Below, in pieces: positions 1 to 8,702 of a stretch of DNA of 52,603 nt (position 1 is its first letter; each line of letters begins with the position of its first letter). The DNA lies in the NCBI GenBank assembly GCA_947456185.1, contig CANGPW010000011.1, positions 1-52,603 of the forward strand, written 5' to 3'. Under the pieces are notes generated by a model that saw only the letters and a list, made by a program, of their open reading frames with translations, made no database searches and was not told the origin of the DNA. Both the position numbers and the translations under genes were made by a program. This DNA is from Bacteroidota bacterium. Its GTDB lineage: Bacteria > Bacteroidota > Bacteroidia > UKL13-3.

Positions 1-1122
1 CCATTCATTGGTCAATTACCCAGTTTTACCAATTGGACAAAATATACAAATGGCATATCGAGTGCAATTACTAATTATGCAACTACCGAAAATGTTAACA
101 ATGCTGTTACATGGTTAAAAACACAAACCAATAAACCAGTGTTTCTTTGGTTGGCTTTCAATGCGCCTCACGAGCCGCTGCATTTACCACCATTGACTTT
201 ACATAATTATAAAACTTTATCAGGAACTGCAATAGATATTAAGAATAATCCAAAGCAATATTTTAAAGCCATGATACAAGCCATGGACCATGAAATAGGA
301 AGATTATTTGATTCGTTAAAGGCAATGAACAGATTTGACAGCACTGATTTTATATTTATTGGTGACAACGGAAACACGCCTCGCACGGCACAAATAGCCG
401 ATACATCAAAAGCCAAAGGAACGGTTTACCAATATGGAGTTCATACACCTATGATCATTGCTGGACCAAGTGTGGTTAATCCAAATAGAATTTGTAATGC
501 ATTAACCAATACAGTTGATTTATTTTCAACGTTGTTGGAATTAAATGGATTTACAAATTGGCAAAATCAAATTCCAGTGAATAAACCTGTAGATAGTAAA
601 AGTTTAATGCCATTGATAAAAAATACTGGAACAGAAATTAGACCTTGGCAGTTTTGTGAAATATTTAAATTGCAGCATGATTCATTTGAAGCAAAAGCCA
701 TTAAAAATATGGATTACAAACTAATTCATTTTGATTATGGAAAGACGGAATTTTATAATTTAAAAGCTGATCCATTAGAAACCAATAATCTTTCCTATAG
801 TTCAATGTCAGTAGATGAAAAAAATAATTACGATTATTTATGTACCCAATTTACTCAATTAACAAGTACAAGCGCAGGTTGTACTGTAACTGGTAACAAT
901 GAAATAATCAATGAATCTGCTTTAAAAGTTTATCCAAATCCATTTACCAAATATATTCAAATAGAAAACAATAAAGCTAATACAGTTGTTGTTTTATATA
1001 ATTCAATAAGTGAAAAAATATATGAGGGTACACAAATTGAATTGCAAGATTTTTCAAACTTAGCAAAAGGTATTTACTTTTTAAAATTAGAAAATCAATC
1101 AAGAGCAATTATTAAAGAATAA
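1..1122 (+). CDS. Sulfatase, 5'-truncated, with T9SS sorting domain
   Basis: The reading frame is open from the first base, so the GTG at 139 is internal and the gene starts outside the window. The visible part is the C-terminal half of an alkaline-phosphatase-superfamily sulfatase, which hydrolyses sulfate esters. It shows the conserved APHEP segment, an FIGDNGNT metal-binding segment, and a KGTVYQYGVHTPMIIAGPS stretch matching the lysine-containing 'KG.YE.G.R.P' segment of arylsulfatases. The catalytic C/S-x-P-x-R motif, normally near the N-terminus, is not in the window, so activity and maturation type cannot be judged. The last ~75 residues form a T9SS sorting domain starting at VYPNPF, predicting export to the surface. 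The YHYH gene follows after 40 bp. Substrate unknown. Confidence 0.85.
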   Translation, partial: PFIGQLPSFTNWTKYTNGISSAITNYATTENVNNAVTWLKTQTNKPVFLWLAFNAPHEPLHLPPLTLHNYKTLSGTAIDIKNNPKQYFKAMIQAMDHEIGRLFDSLKAMNRFDSTDFIFIGDNGNTPRTAQIADTSKAKGTVYQYGVHTPMIIAGPSVVNPNRICNALTNTVDLFSTLLELNGFTNWQNQIPVNKPVDSKSLMPLIKNTGTEIRPWQFCEIFKLQHDSFEAKAIKNMDYKLIHFDYGKTEFYNLKADPLETNNLSYSSMSVDEKNNYDYLCTQFTQLTSTSAGCTVTGNNEIINESALKVYPNPFTKYIQIENNKANTVVVLYNSISEKIYEGTQIELQDFSNLAKGIYFLKLENQSRAIIKE

Positions 1123-1162
1123 AAATTAAATATAATAACAAACCTATTAAATCATAAAAGCC

Positions 1163-2524
1163 ATGAAAAAAAACACCATCCTATTTTCTATTTTATTGTT
1201 TAGCATGATTGCAAATGCACAAACAAATCCAGCCATTTTAAATTGGTTACAAAACACCACAGTAACAGGTCGTCATTATGTAAAAAATAATTCTACTCCT
1301 ATTGTGGATGCTGCATTAGCAAATTGCCAAAGTATTAAATACTCCGCAACTTCAGTTTATGTGGCTACCAACGGAATTCCAACTTATATTACGGGTCCAT
1401 TTCAAGACGGAAATCCATCGTTGGCCACAGCACAAAACGCAATTTTTAAATTACCTTTAAACCCTGCTCAAAATACTGGTGTAGCAAATGCAACAACTGG
1501 TGGAAATATTGGATTATTTATTAACGGTGTAGCTTTATTTGATTACAGAGATGGAGTGTCGTGGCAAAATTCTACTAGCACGTTAAAAGGTGGTCCATTA
1601 GGAGGCATGGGTGATGGCGCTTGGAATAGAGATGCAGTAGTTGGCGAAAGACTTGGATTCGATTGTTCAAAGGCGCATCCTGCCATGGGTAATTACCATC
1701 ATCATCAAAACCCAAGTGCATTTAGTTTAGATTTAAAATCTATTTCAGATGTTTGTAAACTATATGCTTCAGATGGTTTATATGCCATTGATTCTAGTAA
1801 ACATTCACCATTAATTGGTTTTGCTTATGATGGTTTTCCTATATACGGAGCATATGCTTATAAAAATGCAGATGGAACAGGAGAAATTACAAGAATGAAA
1901 AGTAGTTATACATTAAGAAATATGACTACCAGAACAACCAATGCAAGCGGAACAGCTGTAACCGCTGGACCAGATGTAAGTACAACTTATCCACTAGGAT
2001 ATTTTAGAGAAGACTATCAATACAATGTTCCTGTTAGTTCGTCTCAAGATTATTTAGATTCACACAACGGACGTTTTTGTAAAACACCGGAATATCCAAA
2101 TGGAATTTACTGCTATTTTGCTACTGTAGATCAGAATTGGAATTCGGCTTATCCATATGTAGTTGGCCCAACATTTTATGGTATAAAATCTGCTACAAAA
2201 GTTACCTCAATTACAGAAACAGTTACTACATACACTCCTGGTGGAAACACTGGAATTAATAAAAGTGAATTAGATGAATCAAAAATCAATGTATTTCCTA
2301 ATCCAGCAAAAGATTTTATTGCCATTCAATTAAATCAACTAACAAAAAATAATATTGATGTAGAACTTTATGATTTAACAGGAAGATTGCTTCAAAAAAC
2401 AGTTTTATTTCAAGGAAGTACCATTGTAAACTTTGACACCAGAACCTTATATGAAGGAACTTATTTAATCAAAATCATTGGCAATGGTAATGTGGTGACT
2501 AAAAAAATTATCATTTCAAAATAA
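1163..2524 (+). CDS. YHYH-domain secreted protein (paralog 1), T9SS cargo
   Basis: This 453-residue protein has a signal peptide (residues 1-20, ending ANAQ) and a YHYH domain (PF14240 type). The histidine cluster is YHHHQ at about 178-182. It is followed by the conserved HSPLIGFAYDGFPIYGAY segment, a DYLDSHNGRFC segment and GIYCYFATVD. A C-terminal sorting domain begins at VFPNPAKD (about 380). The biochemical function of YHYH proteins is not established; clustered His and Cys residues make metal binding plausible, but that is inference. It lies between the sulfatase and the thioredoxin-like gene and is followed at once by a strong hairpin terminator. A second, differently built YHYH protein is encoded at 7089. 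Confidence 0.88.
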   Translation: MKKNTILFSILLFSMIANAQTNPAILNWLQNTTVTGRHYVKNNSTPIVDAALANCQSIKYSATSVYVATNGIPTYITGPFQDGNPSLATAQNAIFKLPLNPAQNTGVANATTGGNIGLFINGVALFDYRDGVSWQNSTSTLKGGPLGGMGDGAWNRDAVVGERLGFDCSKAHPAMGNYHHHQNPSAFSLDLKSISDVCKLYASDGLYAIDSSKHSPLIGFAYDGFPIYGAYAYKNADGTGEITRMKSSYTLRNMTTRTTNASGTAVTAGPDVSTTYPLGYFREDYQYNVPVSSSQDYLDSHNGRFCKTPEYPNGIYCYFATVDQNWNSAYPYVVGPTFYGIKSATKVTSITETVTTYTPGGNTGINKSELDESKINVFPNPAKDFIAIQLNQLTKNNIDVELYDLTGRLLQKTVLFQGSTIVNFDTRTLYEGTYLIKIIGNGNVVTKKIIISK

Positions 2525-2531
2525 AGACAAA

Positions 2532-2560
2532 AACGCCTCCATTAAATGAGGCGTTTTTTT
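2532..2560 (+). terminator. Rho-independent terminator after YHYH gene 1
   Basis: An 8-bp perfect stem AACGCCTC/GAGGCGTT (2532-2539 and 2548-2555) with an 8-nt loop is followed by a run of T to 2560. It starts 8 bp after the upstream stop codon and lies inside an otherwise tightly packed gene series. It therefore either divides the cluster into two transcripts or attenuates it. Confidence 0.85.
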
Positions 2561-2572
2561 ATCTATTTATTC

Positions 2573-3037
2573 ATGCACATAAAGTTAGTTATAATATTAG
2601 TTTTCTTTTTTATTGCTCATAAACCAATTGCTCAAAACATTCAAGTTTTAAAATTTGATGCTTTAAAGCAATGCATATATAATAACTCTGACACGGTGTA
2701 TGTAGTTAATTTTTTTGCATCGTGGTGCAAACCATGTATAAAAGAAATACCTGAATTTGTAAACTTTGCCAAAGGCATAAAAAACAGTAAAATTAAATTA
2801 GTTTTTGTAAGTTTAGATTCAAAAAATGACCCGGAGAAATTATTGAAAATAATTCAGCAATACAGTTTGCAAAATGTATATTTATTGGATGAAACAAATG
2901 CCAATAATTGGATCAATAAAATAGACAAGCATTGGAGTGGCGCTATTCCTGCTACATTAATTATAAAAAAAGGAAAAAATAAAAAGTTCATTGTTGATGC
3001 AATTAGCTGCGAAACATTATTTAAATTCACCAAATAA
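2573..3037 (+). CDS. TlpA-like thioredoxin-fold protein, exported
   Basis: This 154-residue thioredoxin-fold protein has the active site WCKPC (Cys52, Cys55), preceded by VVNFFASW and followed by KEIPEF, as in TlpA/ResA-type periplasmic thiol-disulfide reductases. The cis-proline region is GAIPATLII. A longer frame opens at 2546, but that ATG lies in the 3' arm of the terminator hairpin. The ATG at 2573 gives a clean signal peptide (MHIKLVIILVFFFIAHKPIA), so it is chosen. There is no sorting domain, so the protein probably stays in the periplasm. The redoxin gene starts 6 bp downstream, suggesting a reductase pair serving the Cys-containing cargo of this cluster (inference). Confidence 0.85.
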   Translation: MHIKLVIILVFFFIAHKPIAQNIQVLKFDALKQCIYNNSDTVYVVNFFASWCKPCIKEIPEFVNFAKGIKNSKIKLVFVSLDSKNDPEKLLKIIQQYSLQNVYLLDETNANNWINKIDKHWSGAIPATLIIKKGKNKKFIVDAISCETLFKFTK

Positions 3038-3043
3038 AATTAC

Positions 3044-3652
3044 ATGAAAACTATCAAATCATTGTCAATATTATGGATTACTTTATTAATAATTTCTACC
3101 AATTCATTTGCTCAGAAAAACAATAAAGACATTGTTGATTTTAAACTAAAAAACGTGGATGGAAACTTTGTTTCATTAAGCGATTATCCAGATGCAAAAG
3201 GTTTTATCATTGTTTTTACTTGTAACCATTGTCCGTTTGCAAAACTATATCCTCCCCGACTGATTGATTTAAACAATAAATTCAAACCATTGGGTGTGCC
3301 ATTGATTGCTATTAGTTCAACCGATACCATGATGTATGAAGAAGATACTTATCCAAACTTGGTGATAAAAGCCAATGAAGAGCATTTCAATTTCCCTTAT
3401 TTATTTGACGAAATGCAAGTAGTTGCTAAAAATTTTAAAGCACAAAAAACACCACACGCATACGTAATTTGGAAAGAAAACAACCAGTGGGTTGTTAAAT
3501 ACAACGGTGCGATAGACGACAATGGAATGGAACCAGAAAAAGTAACCGAATCATATGTATCAAATGCCGTTTATGAACTGCTGGCTAACCAACTTGTAAA
3601 AACAAGTGAAACAAAATCAATCGGTTGCCAAATAGCTTTTAGAAGAAAATAG
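3044..3652 (+). CDS. Thioredoxin-like redoxin with CNHC active site, exported
   Basis: This 202-residue protein has a signal peptide (about 1-23, ending SFAQ) and an AhpC/TSA-like redoxin fold. The active site is FTCNHCPFAK (Cys60, Cys63), a CxxC with Asn-His as in a widespread exported redoxin family. The following segments, YPPRLIDLNNKFKPLGVPLI and TPHAYVI with the cis-Pro, fit that family. The protein ends without a T9SS domain, so it is probably periplasmic. It is 6 bp from the TlpA-like gene and therefore probably co-transcribed. The donor and acceptor of electrons are unknown. Confidence 0.85.
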   Translation: MKTIKSLSILWITLLIISTNSFAQKNNKDIVDFKLKNVDGNFVSLSDYPDAKGFIIVFTCNHCPFAKLYPPRLIDLNNKFKPLGVPLIAISSTDTMMYEEDTYPNLVIKANEEHFNFPYLFDEMQVVAKNFKAQKTPHAYVIWKENNQWVVKYNGAIDDNGMEPEKVTESYVSNAVYELLANQLVKTSETKSIGCQIAFRRK

Positions 3653-3705
3653 TTTGATTTAAACCTTTTTTAGTTTTCAAAATCTATAAAAAAATTTCAA
3701 ATTAT

Positions 3706-5355
3706 ATGAAAAAAACTCAAAGGTTAGCTGGAAAGTATTATTTATTCACATTTTTAACAATTGGATGCTTAAATTTAAAAGCACAAAACAAAACCATTAT
3801 TTTAGGAAGGCCAACTGATAATTCAGTAACTATTAGTATTGCCTTTGATCAAAACGTGGAATATCTTTTTGAATATGGAATTCAATCAGGTGTTTACACA
3901 AACACATCAGCTGTTTTCACAAATATAGTCAATACTCCTGATGAAAAAGATTTGACCGGCTTAACTGCAAATACAAAATATTTTTACAGGGTAAAGTATA
4001 AAACTGTTGGCGCTAGTAACTATATAATAAGCAATGAGTATGCTTTTATAACCCAACGAACTAAAGGCAGCACATATACTTTTACCATTGAATCGGATGA
4101 GCATTTATACGACAAAAAAGGAGTGAAAAGCATGTATCAAGTTTGCTTAAATAACCAAGCCAACGATAAGCCCGATTTCATGCTTTCATTAGGCGATATA
4201 TTTGGCGATGATCACAATCCATTTACCATCACCTCGGCAGAATTAGATGTATTACATGCTAATTACAGGCCTTTTTTAGGAAGCATTTGCCATTCCATAC
4301 CTTTTTATGTTTGCCTAGGAAATCATGAAGGTGAAAACGATTATTATTTAGGGAAAACTCCTCCAAATAACTTGGCTATTTGGGGAACTTTAGCTCGTAA
4401 AAATTATTATCCAAATCCATTTCCAAATTCATTTTATTCTGGTAATACTGATGTAGAACCTTATGGTGTGGGCAATCCGGAAAACTATTATGCTTGGACT
4501 TGGGGTGATGCACAATTTATAGTTTTGGATGTTTATAGAGATGAGTGTGATACTTCTGCTAAGCCTCAAGGTTGGAACTGGAGTTTAGGTTTACCACAGT
4601 ATACATGGCTGAAAAACACATTGGAAGCCAGCACCTCAAAATACAAATTTGTATTTGCACACCATATTCGCGGACAAGGAAGAGGTGGTGTGACCAATGC
4701 ACAATTATATGAATGGGGCGGATTAAATAAATTAGGTGGAACCAACACTTTTGCTGCCAACAGACCAGGTTGGGCCAAGCCTATTCACCAATTATTTATT
4801 GACAATAAAGTAAATATTTTCTTTCAAGGACACGACCATGTTTTTGCTCACGAAGTTTTAGATAGTATTACATATCAAGCATTGCCAATGGCGGCAGATT
4901 CTACATATGAAATTGGTATGTTGGCCAATGCTGATGCTTATGTTTCAGATACAGTGGCAGGAACAGGGCATTTAAGAGTAACTGTTTCCCCAATTAATGT
5001 AAAAGTTGATTTTGTTCGTGCATATTTACCCGCTGATACTTTAAGTGGTGCTCATAAAAATGGAGAAGTGGCTTTTTCATATACTGTTGGAGGTAAAACA
5101 AATGTTGGTGTAAACGATGTATTAGCAATAGCTGATTTGAAATTATACCCAAACCCTGCAAGAAATGAAGTTACCATCCTTTCTAGTCAAAATTACAAAT
5201 TAGAAGAAGTAACAATATACAATTCTGTGGGACAATTGCAGTTACAAACTCCTATAAATACATTTGATATCAGTAATTTTTCAAATGGAATTTACTTTGT
5301 AAATATCAAAACTGAAAATGCACTTGTTGTAAAAAAATTAGTAGTAAATAAATAA
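3706..5355 (+). CDS. Purple-acid-phosphatase-like metallophosphoesterase (paralog 1), T9SS cargo
   Basis: This 549-residue protein has a signal peptide (1-26), an N-terminal fibronectin-III-like domain (about 28-118) and a calcineurin-like metallophosphoesterase domain. Metal-ligand motifs are in order: ESDEH (D131, H133), SLGDIFGDD (D164), CLGNHEGE (N206, H207), FAHH (318-319) and QGHDH (374-377). This Fn3-plus-phosphatase layout is that of purple acid phosphatases and PhoD-like enzymes, predicting a dinuclear metal centre that hydrolyses phosphate esters. A sorting domain begins at LYPNPARNE (about 477), so it acts outside the outer membrane. It is most like the copy at 11192 (shared GDIFGDDH, CLGNHEGEND, TPPNN and GLPQY segments) and less like its neighbour at 5364. 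Specificity (monoester, diester or nucleotide) is not predictable. Confidence 0.9.
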   Translation: MKKTQRLAGKYYLFTFLTIGCLNLKAQNKTIILGRPTDNSVTISIAFDQNVEYLFEYGIQSGVYTNTSAVFTNIVNTPDEKDLTGLTANTKYFYRVKYKTVGASNYIISNEYAFITQRTKGSTYTFTIESDEHLYDKKGVKSMYQVCLNNQANDKPDFMLSLGDIFGDDHNPFTITSAELDVLHANYRPFLGSICHSIPFYVCLGNHEGENDYYLGKTPPNNLAIWGTLARKNYYPNPFPNSFYSGNTDVEPYGVGNPENYYAWTWGDAQFIVLDVYRDECDTSAKPQGWNWSLGLPQYTWLKNTLEASTSKYKFVFAHHIRGQGRGGVTNAQLYEWGGLNKLGGTNTFAANRPGWAKPIHQLFIDNKVNIFFQGHDHVFAHEVLDSITYQALPMAADSTYEIGMLANADAYVSDTVAGTGHLRVTVSPINVKVDFVRAYLPADTLSGAHKNGEVAFSYTVGGKTNVGVNDVLAIADLKLYPNPARNEVTILSSQNYKLEEVTIYNSVGQLQLQTPINTFDISNFSNGIYFVNIKTENALVVKKLVVNK

Positions 5356-5363
5356 CAGCTATT

Positions 5364-7079
5364 ATGAAAAAATTTACACTCATCATTGCCATCATCACAT
5401 CATTTTACTATAATTCAAAATCACAAAATTTAATTCATAGTGAACTATTAGGTCGCCCAACTCAAAATTCAATTACTGTTCAAGTTTTTTTTGATACCGC
5501 TGTATATGCCAGCATTCAATATGGAACAGCAAGTGGCGTATATCCAAATCAAACCAATTGGCAAACATTTGCCGTGAATGAACCCACGGAAATTGAATTA
5601 AAAAATTTAACAGAAGATACAAAATATTTTTATCGATTAGCATACAGGAAACCAAACACTACCAACATCATTTTCAGACCAGAATTTACTTTTCAAACTA
5701 GTCGTAAATTAGGATCAAGTTTTTCGTTTACTATACAAGCCGATCCACATGTGGATGAACAAACTGATACAGCATTGTATCGTTTATGTTTACAAAACCA
5801 GCTAGAAGATAAACCTGATTTTATGATTGATTTAGGCGACTTTTTGATGTCGGATAAATTAACCAATGCATCTAAAGTTATTCAAAGAGATACTGTCACT
5901 TTTCGTTGTCATTTATTGCGTTCGTATTATGAATCAATAGTACATTCTGTTCCTTTGTTTATTGCCCTTGGCAACCATGAAGGTGAAGCTGGTTGGCAAT
6001 TAAATAATACTACAAATAATGTAGCTGTTTGGGGGACTTTAGATAGAAAAAAATATTTTACCAATCCAATTCCTAATACTTTTTATACAGGAGATACGAT
6101 TGTTCACCCATTTGTAGGTCAAAGAGAAAATTATTATGCATGGCAATGGGGCGATGCATTATTCATAGTACTAGATCCATATTGGTATACCAGTCCAAAA
6201 CCTGATTCATTAAATGGTTGGCGCTGGACATTAGGAAAAACGCAATATAATTGGTTGAAGTCAACCTTAGAAAAAAACAATTCCAAATTTAAGTTTGTGT
6301 TTGCACATCAAATTATTGGTGGCGATCCTGATGGACGTGGCGGTGTGGAAGTAGCCGATTTATATGAATGGGGAGGAAATAATTTAAATAATACCCGTGG
6401 CTTTGAAACCAACAGGCCAGGTTGGTATAAACCCATTAAAGATTTATTGGCTGAACATCGGGTAAATATTTTCTTTCATGGTCACGACCATTTTTTTGGT
6501 AAACAAGAAAAAAATTGTTTGTATTATCAAGAAATTCCTCAACCCAGTCATCCTAATTTTACTTCAACCGGGCAAGCTACTAAATATGGTTATAAAGAAG
6601 GGCAAATATTACCTGGTTCTGGTCATTTGAAAGTTACAGTTGATGGAAATGGTGCTAAAATAGATTATGTGAGGGCTTATTTACCTAAGAACGAAACCGG
6701 TTCAAGAAAAAACAAAGACATTTCCGCTACTTATTATATTGGTACTTTAAATTGTTATGATTCATTGAATACTGGCTCTCCAGTATTATGGAACAAAAAC
6801 TATGTAGATGAACTTTCTTATCCTAATCCGTTTTCAAATGAAATAAAAATTGAGTTTTCAATTTTAGAAACTCAAAAAATAAACCTAGCTATTTTTAATC
6901 AGCAAGGGCAAATAGTAAAAAATTTAATAGATAATAGATTGGTGCTAAAAGGTGCTTTTCAAATTATATGGGATGGAAATGATTTTAATAATAATCCATT
7001 GCCCAATGGAACTTATTATTACAAACTAATAGGAGAAAACAATATAAAATCAAGTAATAAAATTATTATTGCACGCTAA
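5364..7079 (+). CDS. Purple-acid-phosphatase-like metallophosphoesterase (paralog 2), T9SS cargo
   Basis: This 571-residue protein has a signal peptide (1-21), an Fn3-like domain (about 22-112) and a metallophosphoesterase domain. The metal-ligand motifs are QADPH (D127, H129), DLGDF (D159), ALGNHEGE (N204, H205), FAHQ and HGHDHFFG. The second His of the FAHH motif in the other two paralogs is Gln here, which may change the active site. The C-terminus is a different type of sorting segment: YPNPF, then an extended GQIVKNL region and GTYYYKLIG. This resembles FlgD-like Ig sorting domains. It starts 8 bp after paralog 1 and ends 9 bp before YHYH gene 2, so it is almost certainly co-transcribed. 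Confidence 0.9.
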   Translation: MKKFTLIIAIITSFYYNSKSQNLIHSELLGRPTQNSITVQVFFDTAVYASIQYGTASGVYPNQTNWQTFAVNEPTEIELKNLTEDTKYFYRLAYRKPNTTNIIFRPEFTFQTSRKLGSSFSFTIQADPHVDEQTDTALYRLCLQNQLEDKPDFMIDLGDFLMSDKLTNASKVIQRDTVTFRCHLLRSYYESIVHSVPLFIALGNHEGEAGWQLNNTTNNVAVWGTLDRKKYFTNPIPNTFYTGDTIVHPFVGQRENYYAWQWGDALFIVLDPYWYTSPKPDSLNGWRWTLGKTQYNWLKSTLEKNNSKFKFVFAHQIIGGDPDGRGGVEVADLYEWGGNNLNNTRGFETNRPGWYKPIKDLLAEHRVNIFFHGHDHFFGKQEKNCLYYQEIPQPSHPNFTSTGQATKYGYKEGQILPGSGHLKVTVDGNGAKIDYVRAYLPKNETGSRKNKDISATYYIGTLNCYDSLNTGSPVLWNKNYVDELSYPNPFSNEIKIEFSILETQKINLAIFNQQGQIVKNLIDNRLVLKGAFQIIWDGNDFNNNPLPNGTYYYKLIGENNIKSSNKIIIAR

Positions 7080-7088
7080 AAAAATCAC

Positions 7089-8696
7089 ATGAAGAAAATA
7101 ATTACCATCATTACCATTTGCTTATTGAGCCAAATTACATTTGCTCATAATGCCCACAATAGCCAATTCATTGCAAAGGAATGGAACATTGCAAAGCAAA
7201 ACAAAACAGTAGTTGGTTCATTTTTAATGTATAAAAATGGAAATGTTTTTATAGAAGATGTAAACGGAAACATTGCTAATTTTCCATTAACTTCTCTAAC
7301 CACTTACGACCAAAATTATATTTTAAATAAATATCAAGGAATTGAAAAATTAAACACTCAAAATAATAATGGCATTGCGCCTGCATCAGAAAAAACCTAT
7401 GATTATAAATATTTAATTGTGTTTTTATTTATTGTGATTATTTCATTTGGTATGTATCGTTTTACCAATAAAAAACAACTGCAATTAGTAACTCCACTTT
7501 TAATAATAAGTGCAAGTGTGACCTTATTTGGTTTTACAAAAGGTTTAATGAAAACCACCACAGATCCATTATTTGTAAACTCCGCTTTTGCTCCATTTAA
7601 GCCAGAGGTAAATACCCTTTACGATGCCAATTATTTTTATGTAGAATCGTTGGGATTACCAACTCACTTAATGATGGCAACTATTACAGGTTGGCAACAA
7701 CAATATCCAATTCCGCAGTGTTATGTTGGCACAAATGCATGGAGCATTCCTTTAAATCCGGTAAAAGCAACTACACCCGTTCCTGTTAATCAACAACATT
7801 TTTTAAGAGGTGCGGTGGCTGTGGCAGCCAATGGAATTGCCATATTTAATCCTTATACCAATACGGGTGTGGATGCATTTTTGGATGGACAGTTAGATAA
7901 TTTTGGTGGACATTGCGGACGAGCAGATGATTATCATTACCATACTGCTCCCCTATTTTTAGATAGTAAAACCACGGATATTATTCCTATTGCATTTGCC
8001 CTTGATGGTTATGCTGTTTATGGTGCTTTGGAACCCGATGGTACTGCAATGAAAACTTTAGATGCAAACCACGGACACGATGGAAGTAATGGCGTTTATC
8101 ATTACCACGGAACTACCACAGCTCCTTATATGATTGGAAATATGGTTGGAAAAGTAACTGAAGATTCTACTTTACAAATTATTCCTCAGGCTTCAGCCAA
8201 AGGAGTTCGTCCTGCTGGAACTCCACTTAAAGGAGCGGTAATAACGAGCTGCATTCCTAACGGAAATGGCAATGGTTACAAATTAACTTATACACTTGCG
8301 GGCGTTACTGATTCTGTAGTTTATAGCTGGACACCAGCCGGTGCTTATACTTTTAATTATTATGTTTCGGGCCTACTAACAACTACTAATTACAAAGGAA
8401 CTACCATTTGTACTTTACCAAATAACAATACCAATGCAAATGAAATTTCATGGAATAAACATGATTTTTCTGTTTACCCAAATCCAAGTAAGGAAATATT
8501 ATATTTACAATTAGAAAACAATACGCCAGCTAGCCAAGTGAAAGAAATAACTATTTACAGTTTAAATGGCACAAATGTTTTTACAGCTAATCAATTTGAA
8601 AAAACCATTGATTTAAAAAATTTTACTTTTGGAATTTATTTATTAAAAATTCAGTTTGCCGATATTCAAATTACTAAGAAAATTATTGTTCAATAA
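7089..8696 (+). CDS. YHYH protein (paralog 2) with SHD1-like region, two membrane segments and T9SS domain
   Basis: This 535-residue protein has an unusual layout. A signal peptide (1-19) is followed by a ~65-residue region with the pattern W...(V)xGSF...NGxVFIED.NG....PL..L...D..YI. That pattern resembles SLA1-homology (SHD1-type) repeats of bacterial exported proteins. Two strongly hydrophobic stretches follow (about 108-124, YLIVFLFIVIISFGM; about 131-150, LVTPLLIISASVTLFGF). The YHYH domain then has two intact motifs: DDYHYHTAP, and VYHYHGTT after HGHDGSNG. The protein ends in a sorting domain starting at VYPNPSKE. Internal membrane segments are unexpected in a protein that must cross the outer membrane. 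The protein could instead be membrane-anchored, or an ancient fusion. It is packed 9 bp after paralog 2 phosphatase and 6 bp before the next gene. Confidence 0.85.
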   Translation: MKKIITIITICLLSQITFAHNAHNSQFIAKEWNIAKQNKTVVGSFLMYKNGNVFIEDVNGNIANFPLTSLTTYDQNYILNKYQGIEKLNTQNNNGIAPASEKTYDYKYLIVFLFIVIISFGMYRFTNKKQLQLVTPLLIISASVTLFGFTKGLMKTTTDPLFVNSAFAPFKPEVNTLYDANYFYVESLGLPTHLMMATITGWQQQYPIPQCYVGTNAWSIPLNPVKATTPVPVNQQHFLRGAVAVAANGIAIFNPYTNTGVDAFLDGQLDNFGGHCGRADDYHYHTAPLFLDSKTTDIIPIAFALDGYAVYGALEPDGTAMKTLDANHGHDGSNGVYHYHGTTTAPYMIGNMVGKVTEDSTLQIIPQASAKGVRPAGTPLKGAVITSCIPNGNGNGYKLTYTLAGVTDSVVYSWTPAGAYTFNYYVSGLLTTTNYKGTTICTLPNNNTNANEISWNKHDFSVYPNPSKEILYLQLENNTPASQVKEITIYSLNGTNVFTANQFEKTIDLKNFTFGIYLLKIQFADIQITKKIIVQ

Positions 8697-8702
8697 CAAT
8701 TC

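Noticed and set aside
139-141. GTG as the start of the sulfatase gene
   Set aside because: The same frame is open to base 1 and codes for plausible sulfatase sequence before it, so the gene is simply cut by the window edge.
2546-2572. Upstream start of the thioredoxin-like gene
   Set aside because: It lies inside the 3' arm of a terminator hairpin, and the next ATG gives a clean signal peptide.
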